The notes beneath the pieces were generated by a model. The model had not been told where the DNA came from. It was given only the letters and a program-made list of their open reading frames with translations, and ran no database searches. A stretch of 9,227 nucleotides of DNA. Source: an uncultured Ruminococcus sp. (lineage in GTDB: Bacteria > Bacillota_A > Clostridia > Oscillospirales > Ruminococcaceae). Below, one piece after another: positions 1 to 5,771 of the stretch. The translations under genes were made by a program, and so were the position numbers. The DNA lies in the NCBI GenBank assembly GCA_902782875.1, contig CACZPE010000235.1:1-9227 (forward strand), written 5' to 3'. Numbering within the stretch: the stretch's first letter is position 1; every line of letters begins with the position of its first letter.

Positions 1-653
1 GCTTTGTGCCTGCAGACAGCGCCCATATCACTATAGTCGACAAGATATTCACCAGAGTCGGTGCATCCGATGACCTTTCGTCGGGACAGTCCACGTTCAT
101 GGTCGAAATGAGCGAGGTCGCGGATATAATAAAGAATGCCACTCCCCAGAGCCTTGTGATACTCGACGAGGTCGGCAGAGGTACATCCACATTTGACGGC
201 ATAAGCATCGCCACGGCGGTTGCCGAGCATATCTCAAACAAAAAGAAGATAGGCTGCAAGACGATGTTTGCCACTCATTACCACGAGCTTATCGCCCTTG
301 AGGAGAGACTCGAAGGAGTCAAGAACTACAGTATCGCCGTTCAGCGGAGCGGAGATACGATACGTTTCTTAAGAAAGATAGTGCGCGGCGGTGCTGATGA
401 CAGCTACGGCATAGAGGTCGCAAAGCTGGCAGGACTGCCGAATACAGTTATAAACCGTGCAAAGCAGATACTCTCCGAGATAGAGAGTACTGACAATACC
501 CCTGTAAGACACGAGGAAAAGGAGCAGATATCATTTGCGTCCATAGCCGAGGAGGAGGTCATCAGGAGGCTTAAGATGACAAGCCCCGATGAATACTCTC
601 CGAGAGAGGCGCTCGTACTGCTTCAGGAGCTGTATGATTCCCTTATGATGTGA
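1..653 (+). CDS. mutS: DNA mismatch repair protein MutS, C-terminal part (5' end outside window)
   Basis: MutS recognises mismatches and small loops in new DNA and uses ATP to recruit MutL. Only the last ~217 residues are present; the reading frame is open from base 3, so the apparent GTG at 6 is an internal valine. Visible landmarks are the family block STFMVEM (about 90-113), the Walker B segment [16 protein letters not shown] (about 155-200) and the switch motif FATHYHEL (about 268-291), which together form the second half of the ABC-type ATPase. The Walker A loop and the mismatch-binding domains lie upstream of the window. QISFA (525-539) resembles the beta-clamp-binding QLSFF motif of Bacillus MutS. 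The C-terminal segment [16 protein letters not shown] matches the family's helical dimerisation end. The stop is 651-653. A 53-nt gap separates it from the lipase gene. Identity is very secure. Confidence 0.97.
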   Translation, partial: FVPADSAHITIVDKIFTRVGASDDLSSGQSTFMVEMSEVADIIKNATPQSLVILDEVGRGTSTFDGISIATAVAEHISNKKKIGCKTMFATHYHELIALEERLEGVKNYSIAVQRSGDTIRFLRKIVRGGADDSYGIEVAKLAGLPNTVINRAKQILSEIESTDNTPVRHEEKEQISFASIAEEEVIRRLKMTSPDEYSPREALVLLQELYDSLMM

Positions 654-694
654 CAGTTGTACAGACACCGTATATCTGCAGTTTACTGTATTGC

Positions 695-699
695 GGAGG
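695..699 (+). promoter_or_regulatory. Shine-Dalgarno site fixing the patatin gene start
   Basis: GGAGG ends 7 nt before the ATG at 707. It decides for that start over the in-frame ATG at 650, which lies inside the mutS stop region and has no comparable site. Confidence 0.85.
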
Positions 700-706
700 T
701 GAGTAT

Positions 707-1840
707 ATGCCGTATGAAATAAAAGCAGCCGCCCTTGCCGGAGGCGGAGGCCTCGGCGCTTATCAGGCGGGGGTTATGAAAGCCTTTGCTCAGCGCGGCC
801 TGCTGAAGGGTATAGAGTGCTTTTCGGGCACATCGGTGGGTGCGCTCAATGCCGTGCTGTGGTCTATAGGCGATGCGGAGCTTTCGGAATATGTATGGAA
901 GCAGTGGGTAGACCCGATGGGCATGCTCGGAAAGCTCGAGCGCACGCCTGCAGGGTACCGCCCTTCAAGGGAGACCCTCAGGGCTATACTCAAAAATGCA
1001 GGTGTGACAAAGATACGTCATACCGCACCTGTATACGCATATGCCTACGATATAAAGGCAAGGCGGGCGGAGTGCTTCTATCTCAACGACAAGTCTGAGA
1101 GCATGATGATAGATATCCTTCTTGCCTCATCCGCGATACCCGTGATATACGAGCCTGTGGATATAGACGGCCGTATGTACAGGGACGGCAGCTCATCCTT
1201 TGTATCGCCCCTTGACAATTATCCTGTGGGGATACTTTACGAGAAGGGTTACCGCGATATACTGCTCGTACCGCTCAGATCAGATTTTGAGGGCAGTGAC
1301 GTGCGGTCATGGCACAGCCCTGCAAGGGCGGATATGTACAGCACATTCCCCGGGGCGGATATATCGGTGCTCAAGCCCTCCTGCAATATCGGCGGTGCGC
1401 CGGGAGTGGTGGATTTCTCGCCTGACAGCATAAATATGCGCATCGCGGTGGGCTTTTCTGACGGATTCGGGTATGACAGGGAGAAGGAAGAGACAGGGGA
1501 GTATGAAGGCCGCCACGAAGAGATCATACGACAGCTGGCGGAGAAATATATCCTGACATCTGATGATCTTGACAGCTTTATAGCGCTCAGGAAGAACAAG
1601 AACATTACCGCGGTGAATACCACGCTCGGCGGTCATATGTGGTACAGGGATATATTCGAGCTTGACGGCTCGCGTATACAATGGCACTGCAACGTGCCCG
1701 TTGCGGGAGAGTTATTTGAGAGACACTACAGGATACTCGGCAGAAATGATGAGCTGAGAGCCTATTATTTCGATCCCTGCAGGTTCATCGAGGATCTGAG
1801 AAAATTCGGTGAGCAGAAGGAAAAAGGCTTGATAAGATGA
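707..1840 (+). CDS. Patatin-like phospholipase family protein
   Basis: Predicted cytosolic serine lipid acyl hydrolase of 377 residues. It has the Ser-Asp dyad layout of patatins: a glycine-rich oxyanion loop GGGGLG (residues 12-17), the nucleophile elbow GTSVG with Ser43, the conserved helix LLASSAIPVIYEP (about 138-150), and the dyad aspartate in YRDGS with Asp160. The last motif is DGS instead of the more usual DGG or DGA, but NYPV follows it as expected of the fold. No signal peptide or membrane helix is seen. About 200 residues after the dyad have no motif I can name. The start at 707 is set by a strong GGAGG site and gives an N-terminus that goes straight into the fold. The stop overlaps the next ATG (ATGA). 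The substrate is unknown: phospholipid, lysophospholipid or another ester are all possible. Confidence 0.9.
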   Translation: MPYEIKAAALAGGGGLGAYQAGVMKAFAQRGLLKGIECFSGTSVGALNAVLWSIGDAELSEYVWKQWVDPMGMLGKLERTPAGYRPSRETLRAILKNAGVTKIRHTAPVYAYAYDIKARRAECFYLNDKSESMMIDILLASSAIPVIYEPVDIDGRMYRDGSSSFVSPLDNYPVGILYEKGYRDILLVPLRSDFEGSDVRSWHSPARADMYSTFPGADISVLKPSCNIGGAPGVVDFSPDSINMRIAVGFSDGFGYDREKEETGEYEGRHEEIIRQLAEKYILTSDDLDSFIALRKNKNITAVNTTLGGHMWYRDIFELDGSRIQWHCNVPVAGELFERHYRILGRNDELRAYYFDPCRFIEDLRKFGEQKEKGLIR

Positions 1841-2325
1841 TAATAAGAGAATACAGGGCGGAAGATATCCCGCAGATGATAAGGATATGGAACGATATAG
1901 TGGAAGAGGGCAATGCCTTTCCGCAGGAGGAGCCGCTCGATGAGCGGTCGGGAGCGGACTTTTTCTCATCGCAGAGCTATACAGCGGTATGTGATGAAGA
2001 CGGCGAGATAAAGGGCCTGTATATCCTTCATCCGAATAATGTGGGACGCTGCGGTCATATATGCAACGCAAGCTATGCGGTATCATCATCGTGCAGGGGA
2101 CAGCATATAGGCGAAAAGCTTGTGCTTGACTGTATGAAAAATGCTGTGCGCAAAGGCTTTTCCATACTGCAGTTCAATGCGGTGGTAGAGACGAATATAC
2201 ACGCAAGACATCTTTATGAAAGGCTCGGCTTTACTCAGCTCGGAGTGATACCGCGGGGCTTTCGCATGAAGGACGGACGGTATGAGAACATATGTCCGTA
2301 TTATATAGATTTAGAACAGAGGTAG
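1837..2325 (+). CDS. GNAT-family N-acetyltransferase
   Basis: Predicted acetyl-CoA-dependent N-acetyltransferase of 162 residues, a normal single-domain GNAT. The acetyl-CoA pyrophosphate loop is CRGQHIG (residues 86-92, fitting R/Q-x-x-G-x-G/A), preceded by a beta strand with GHICNASYAVS. The C-terminal motif NIHARHLYERLGF (120-132) is typical of this fold. The N-terminus IREYRAEDIPQMIRIWNDIV looks like those of small amino-acid or amine acetyltransferases such as YncA/MnaT, but the substrate cannot be read from sequence. Its ATG overlaps the lipase stop by 4 nt, implying translational coupling; an AAAGG site lies about 10 nt upstream. Its last codons contain the Shine-Dalgarno of mutL. Confidence 0.9.
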   Translation: MIIREYRAEDIPQMIRIWNDIVEEGNAFPQEEPLDERSGADFFSSQSYTAVCDEDGEIKGLYILHPNNVGRCGHICNASYAVSSSCRGQHIGEKLVLDCMKNAVRKGFSILQFNAVVETNIHARHLYERLGFTQLGVIPRGFRMKDGRYENICPYYIDLEQR

Positions 2326-2329
2326 AAAT

Positions 2330-4411
2330 ATGCCAAGAGTCCATGTGCTTGACAAGGAGCTTTCGGAGCTTATCGCCGCAGGCGAGGTAATAGAGCGCCC
2401 GAGCTCGGTCATAAAGGAGCTTGTGGAAAACTCCATCGACAGCGGTGCGAGCGTCATAACGGTAGAGATAAAGCAGGGCGGCATCACGTATCTGCGCATA
2501 ACGGACAATGGATGCGGCATAAGCTATGATGATGTGCCTACGGCGTTTCTGCGCCATGCCACGAGCAAGCTGTCGGTGAAGGAGGATCTGTCAAAGATAC
2601 TCACCCTCGGATTCAGGGGAGAGGCGCTGGCGTCTGTATGCGCGGTCGCAAAGGTGGACTGCATCACAAAGCAGAAGGATTCTCCCTACGGCACTCATTA
2701 TGTGATAGAGGCGGCAGAAGAGAAGCTGCGTGAGCATACAGGCTGTCCTGACGGCACGACCATGATCGTCAGGGATATTTTTTACAATGTTCCGGCAAGG
2801 CTCAAATTCCTCAAAAAGGATAAGTATGAGGGCACGGCTATATCATCGATACTCAGCAAGATAGCAGTATCCCATCCGGAGATATCCTTCCGGTTTATTA
2901 AGGACAATAAACAGGAGCTTTTCACACCGGGTGACAACAAGCTTTATTCGGCGGTATATTCGGTGTTCGGTAAGGAATTTGCCGCATCGCTGCTGCCTGT
3001 TGACTATACTCTCGGCGGCATAGGCGTGAGAGGGTATACCGTAAGACCTGTATGGGGGCGCAGAAACCGCACCATGCAGCACTTTTTTGTAAACGGACGC
3101 TATATCAGGTCACTGACCTGCATGGGGGCTATCGAGGAGGCATACCGCAATACGATAATGGAGGGGAAGTTCCCTGCCTGCGTGCTGTTCATGGATGTGC
3201 CGCCGGATGTGGTTGACGTAAACGTTCATCCTGCAAAGACAGAGGTAAGATTCTCCGATGACAGGCTTATATACGATGCTCTTTTCTTTGCGATAAAAAA
3301 CGCGATACTAAGCGAAGAGCGCACTCACGAGCTGAATATCCCCATACACAAGCCCTCCGCCTCGGATTATGCCATGCCCGTATTTACCGACAAGGGCGGA
3401 GAGCAGACACGCATCGCCGACACGTCTGTATCGCGTGATACGGGTACAGTACAGGCTGTGGATATTGTAGAGAAGGATAATTCACAGAGACGTGAAGCCG
3501 TGAACACTGTGAAGCGGCATGACACGGTGCATCACGACATACGCGTTGAGGATATACCCGAGGATTTCACCCCGAAAAAAGCCGTACCCGATGAGAATGC
3601 TTTTGAAAGCGCGGTATCACAGGCGGAGCGCTCATGGAACGATGGGCATACCGAAGCCGTTTCAGATGCGGATACCCATGAGGAAGCCCCCGATATTTCA
3701 GAGCATATCAGCACAGGCTACAGCGCACAGGGGGAGATGGAGAAGCTTTCTCCCGAGCCCTCAAGGGAATTCAGGTTCATAAACGAGAAGTCCTTTGAGC
3801 GTGAAGAAAGCACACCTGAACAGAAAAAGAACGATGATGAGATGTGTTTCCGCCTGATAGGCGAGGCGTTCAAGAACTATGCCATAGCCGAGACAGAGGA
3901 CAGCATCATATTTATCGACAAGCACGCTGCACACGAGCGCATACGCTTTGAGAGGCTGCGTACAGGCAGGGAGGATCTGACAGCGCAGATGCTGATAGAT
4001 CCTGTCAGGATACGCCTTGACTTTGCGGATTACGATGCGATAGTAAAGAATCTGCGTGTATGCGCAGATCTCGGCTTTGTGATAGAGGCCGACAAGCTGC
4101 CTTTTGTATCGGTGAAGGGTATACCTTCAATGCTCGACAGAAATGATGCGGAGGAGCTGGTCACGGAGCTGGCGCACAATTTTGCGATGCACAGACAGGA
4201 CCCGCTGCCTGAGATACTGGATGAGATGTATCATTCCATGGCCTGCAAGGGCGCTATAAAGGCAAACGACGAGACATCGCCCGAGGAGCTCATAGATCTG
4301 CTCGGACAGGTGATCGCCGATGAGAGGATAAAGTACTGCCCTCATGGAAGGCCCATAATGTTTGAACTTAAGAAGACCGAACTGGAAAAGCAGTTCAGGC
4401 GTATAGTATGA
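2330..4411 (+). CDS. mutL: DNA mismatch repair protein MutL with endonuclease motif
   Basis: MutL couples mismatch recognition by MutS to strand removal. This 693-residue protein has the N-terminal GHKL ATPase: catalytic Glu30 in ELVENSIDSGA, Asn34 for magnesium, DNGCGI (59-64), RHATSK (75-80) and GFRGEAL (94-100). A charged linker of roughly 160 residues (about 335-495) makes it longer than the 627-residue Bacillus protein. The C-terminal dimerisation and nuclease domain has DKHAAHERIRFE (530-541), fitting DQHA-X2-E-X4-E, plus the metal-site motifs around Cys639 (ACKGA) and CPHGRP (670-675). This means a nicking MutL of the MutH-independent kind. QMLIDP (553-558) matches the beta-clamp contact QEMIVP of Bacillus MutL. 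AGAGG (2318-2322) lies 7 nt before the ATG and overlaps the end of the acetyltransferase gene. Confidence 0.97.
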   Translation: MPRVHVLDKELSELIAAGEVIERPSSVIKELVENSIDSGASVITVEIKQGGITYLRITDNGCGISYDDVPTAFLRHATSKLSVKEDLSKILTLGFRGEALASVCAVAKVDCITKQKDSPYGTHYVIEAAEEKLREHTGCPDGTTMIVRDIFYNVPARLKFLKKDKYEGTAISSILSKIAVSHPEISFRFIKDNKQELFTPGDNKLYSAVYSVFGKEFAASLLPVDYTLGGIGVRGYTVRPVWGRRNRTMQHFFVNGRYIRSLTCMGAIEEAYRNTIMEGKFPACVLFMDVPPDVVDVNVHPAKTEVRFSDDRLIYDALFFAIKNAILSEERTHELNIPIHKPSASDYAMPVFTDKGGEQTRIADTSVSRDTGTVQAVDIVEKDNSQRREAVNTVKRHDTVHHDIRVEDIPEDFTPKKAVPDENAFESAVSQAERSWNDGHTEAVSDADTHEEAPDISEHISTGYSAQGEMEKLSPEPSREFRFINEKSFEREESTPEQKKNDDEMCFRLIGEAFKNYAIAETEDSIIFIDKHAAHERIRFERLRTGREDLTAQMLIDPVRIRLDFADYDAIVKNLRVCADLGFVIEADKLPFVSVKGIPSMLDRNDAEELVTELAHNFAMHRQDPLPEILDEMYHSMACKGAIKANDETSPEELIDLLGQVIADERIKYCPHGRPIMFELKKTELEKQFRRIV

Positions 4412-4424
4412 CCACATCAGCAAA

Positions 4425-4430
4425 AGGAGG
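4425..4430 (+). promoter_or_regulatory. Shine-Dalgarno site fixing the miaA GTG start
   Basis: AGGAGG inside the longer AAAAGGAGGTGA is a near-perfect anti-16S match ending 7 nt before GTG 4438. It falls inside the reading frame that would be used if ATG 4408 were the start, so GTG is the better choice. Confidence 0.85.
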
Positions 4431-4437
4431 TGACCTT

Positions 4438-5379
4438 GTGGAAAAGATACCGCTTCTGGTGATATGCGGACCTACCTGCTCGGGGAAGACCGCTGCAGGC
4501 GTGGAGCTGTGCAGGGTATTTGACGGCGAGGTCATATCCGCTGATTCTATGCAGATATACAAAGGGCTCAGGATATCCACCGCAAAGCCCACCGCAGAAG
4601 AGATGAAGGGCATACCTCATCATCTTATGGATTTCCTGCCGCCTGACGGAAGCTTTTCCGTGGCTGATTTTGCAAGGCTTGCGTCGGAGAAGGCGCGGGA
4701 TATATCCTCGCGGGGAAAGCTCCCTGTGGTCGTGGGCGGCACGGGTCTGTACATATCATCTCTCATAGACGGCGTGGATTTCTCGCATACCGCGACCGAC
4801 CCCGCACTGAGGCAGCAGCTTGAGAACGAGGCTAAGGTGCTCGGAGCGGAGGCTATGCATGAGAGGCTGAAAAGCCTTGACCCCGACGCTGCAGAGGCGA
4901 TACACCCGAACAATGTGATAAGGGTGATACGCGCGATAGAGATGAATATGCTCTCGGGGCGCACTATGGAGGAAAACAGGAGAAAAAGCCGCGAGGTGCC
5001 GTCTCCGTACAAGGTGTGCATGATCGGGCTTACCTGCTCTGACAGGGCGGTGCTTTACGAGCGCATCAACAGGCGCGTTGACGGTATGCTTGCAGAAGGG
5101 CTCACCGATGAGGTGAGGAGCGTATGGGAGAAATACGACACTCACACCGCATTCAATGCGATAGGCTACAAGGAGCTTATACCGTATCTCGAGGGGAAAT
5201 GCTCCCTTGATGAAGCTGTTGACAGGATAAAACAGTCTACACGCAACTATGCAAAAAGACAGCTTACTTGGTTTCGTCGTGATGCACGAATTCAATGGGT
5301 CTATACAGATGATTATGAGCATTTTGACGGAATTTTGAAAAAATGTATAAACATAGTGGAAAAATCGGAAATAGTGTGA
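4438..5379 (+). CDS. miaA: tRNA dimethylallyltransferase MiaA (GTG start)
   Basis: Transfers a dimethylallyl group from DMAPP to N6 of A37 in tRNAs that read codons starting with U, making i6A. Length from GTG is 313 residues, normal for the family. Motifs: P-loop GPTCSGKT (11-18), DSMQIYKG with Asp36 as the likely general base, STAKP (47-51), GIPHHLMDF, GGTGLYISSLIDG, and the C-terminal NYAKRQLTWFRRD. The upstream ATG at 4408 overlaps the mutL stop and is in frame, but it would add ten residues spanning a perfect Shine-Dalgarno, so GTG 4438 is preferred. The last ~40 codons switch to AT-rich codons (AAA, ATT, TTT) unlike the rest; the change coincides with promoter candidates for hfq. The gene lies 26 nt after mutL, and the order miaA-hfq is widely conserved. 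Confidence 0.96.
   Translation: MEKIPLLVICGPTCSGKTAAGVELCRVFDGEVISADSMQIYKGLRISTAKPTAEEMKGIPHHLMDFLPPDGSFSVADFARLASEKARDISSRGKLPVVVGGTGLYISSLIDGVDFSHTATDPALRQQLENEAKVLGAEAMHERLKSLDPDAAEAIHPNNVIRVIRAIEMNMLSGRTMEENRRKSREVPSPYKVCMIGLTCSDRAVLYERINRRVDGMLAEGLTDEVRSVWEKYDTHTAFNAIGYKELIPYLEGKCSLDEAVDRIKQSTRNYAKRQLTWFRRDARIQWVYTDDYEHFDGILKKCINIVEKSEIV
5324..5351 (+). promoter_or_regulatory. Candidate sigma-A promoter inside the miaA 3' end (upstream of tandem pair)
   Basis: -35 TTGACG (5324-5329, 5 of 6), 16-nt spacer, -10 TATAAA (5346-5351, 5 of 6). It would start transcription near 5358, still inside miaA. It lies in an AT-rich patch: by my count 18 G/C in the 80 bases 5321-5400. Confidence 0.5.
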
Positions 5380-5385
5380 TATAAT
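5357..5385 (+). promoter_or_regulatory. Probable hfq promoter with extended -10
   Basis: -35 TGGAAA (5357-5362, 4 of 6), 17-nt spacer, perfect -10 TATAAT (5380-5385) with an extended TGn directly before it (5377-5379), which is also the miaA TGA stop. The predicted start is about 5391-5393, giving an hfq leader of roughly 115 nt. No start-site data are available. Confidence 0.75.
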
Positions 5386-5401
5386 ATATATTATTTGGAA
5401 A

Positions 5402-5423
5402 AGTGTGTCCTTAGGGATACACT
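5402..5423 (+). promoter_or_regulatory. hfq: hfq leader hairpin 1
   Basis: Arms 5402-5410 and 5415-5423 form nine consecutive pairs (one G-U) around a four-base UUAG loop. It would sit about 10 nt from the predicted 5' end. No U-tract follows, so it is not an intrinsic terminator. A role in 5'-end stability or regulation is inference. Confidence 0.6.
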
Positions 5424-5427
5424 GCTG

Positions 5428-5451
5428 ACAAGAAACAAAGAAAGGGACAAG
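5428..5451 (+). promoter_or_regulatory. hfq: A-rich, U-free single-stranded stretch in the hfq leader
   Basis: Fifteen of 24 bases are A, with six G, three C and no U, lying between two hairpins. A-rich purine runs are the kind of sequence bound by the distal face of Hfq, so this is a candidate autoregulatory site. It also contains AAAGGG (5441-5446), a possible Shine-Dalgarno for the short ORF that follows. Function is inferred only. Confidence 0.3.
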
Positions 5452-5490
5452 TTGTTACGGCTGTGCAGTATATCTGCCTGCCGCACTTGA
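5452..5490 (+). CDS. Possible 12-codon leader peptide upstream of hfq (uORF)
   Basis: A TTG at 5452 is preceded by AAAGGG (5441-5446; 5-nt gap) and opens a frame encoding [12 protein letters not shown], ending in TGA at 5488-5490. The stop directly abuts the hfq Shine-Dalgarno (5491-5497). Ribosomes on it would melt the second leader hairpin (5458-5483), so it could couple translation to hfq. Four of the eleven codons after the start (TTA, TGC, TCT, TGC) begin with U, the class whose tRNAs MiaA modifies. TTG is a weak start, although yggS in this window also appears to use one. A chance ORF of this length is common, so confidence is low. Confidence 0.25.
   Translation: MLRLCSISACRT
5458..5483 (+). 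promoter_or_regulatory. hfq: hfq leader hairpin 2
   Basis: The outer stem CGGC (5458-5461) pairs with GCCG (5480-5483), and the inner stem GCAG (5465-5468) pairs with CTGC (5474-5477) around a five-base loop, with a small 3x2 internal loop between them. It ends 7 nt before the hfq Shine-Dalgarno. CGCACTT (5482-5488) could alternatively pair with AAGTGTG (5401-5407) of hairpin 1, so two mutually exclusive folds can be drawn. Confidence 0.45.
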
Positions 5491-5506
5491 AAAGGGGTGT
5501 TTACTT

Positions 5507-5743
5507 ATGAACAAAACGCTCAATCTTCAGGATGTATTCCTCAATCAGGCAAGAAAAGAGAAAGTGCCCATAACCTGCATACTTACAAACGGATTTCAGT
5601 TCAAGGGCATAGTCAAGGGTTTCGACAGCTATACAGTTATAATAGATGCAGAGGGCAGACAGGAGCTTGTATTCAAGCATGCGATCTCCACTATAATCCC
5701 TGCCCGTCCGATCTCGATACTTGACGACGGCGAAAAGAACTGA
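5507..5743 (+). CDS. hfq: RNA chaperone Hfq
   Basis: Sm-like protein that forms a hexameric ring and binds sRNAs and mRNAs. At 78 residues it is almost only the Sm core, lacking the long tail of enterobacterial Hfq. Sm1 runs from [14 protein letters not shown] through [16 protein letters not shown]; Sm2 is FKHAIST (56-62). Key positions align with E. coli numbering: Gln8, Asp9, Tyr42 (usually Phe), Lys57 and His58 for the uridine-binding proximal face. The rim patch is RKEK (16-19), the Gram-positive form, in place of RRER. AAAGGGG (5491-5497) lies 9 nt before the ATG. It has its own probable promoter and a structured leader. A 28-nt gap containing overlapping small palindromes separates it from the next gene. 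Identity is very secure; how much this Hfq does in a Firmicute is not known from sequence. Confidence 0.97.
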   Translation: MNKTLNLQDVFLNQARKEKVPITCILTNGFQFKGIVKGFDSYTVIIDAEGRQELVFKHAISTIIPARPISILDDGEKN

Positions 5744-5745
5744 TA

Positions 5746-5758
5746 CGGTATACCGGTA
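5746..5758 (+). repeat. Overlapping short palindromes between hfq and the HlyD-like gene
   Basis: CGGTATACCG (5746-5755) and TACCGGTA (5751-5758) are both perfect palindromes sharing five bases. As RNA they form only very short stems, so a structural role is doubtful; a protein-binding site is possible but unsupported. Confidence 0.25.
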
Positions 5759-5771
5759 AGAGGGGCGCAGG

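Noticed and set aside
650..706. In-frame ATG at 650 as start of the lipase gene
   Set aside because: It overlaps the mutS stop, lacks a ribosome site and adds 19 residues unrelated to the fold; GGAGG sits 7 nt before ATG 707.
654..706. Promoter in the mutS-lipase gap
   Set aside because: TTGTAC at 657 has no -10 match at 16-18 nt spacing; the only T-A-rich candidate is too far away and poor.
4408..4437. ATG 4408 as miaA start
   Set aside because: The ten extra residues are encoded across a near-perfect Shine-Dalgarno that points to GTG 4438, where family homology begins.
4756..5322. Long minus-strand ORFs, such as the 188-codon one opposite miaA and others opposite ylmH and the lipase
   Set aside because: All lie antisense to clear family genes, have no recognisable motif or ribosome site, and arise from the codon bias of the plus strand.
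5402..5423. Intrinsic terminator after miaA
   Set aside because: The hairpin is good but no U-tract follows, and it lies just downstream of a strong promoter, so it is better seen as part of the hfq leader.
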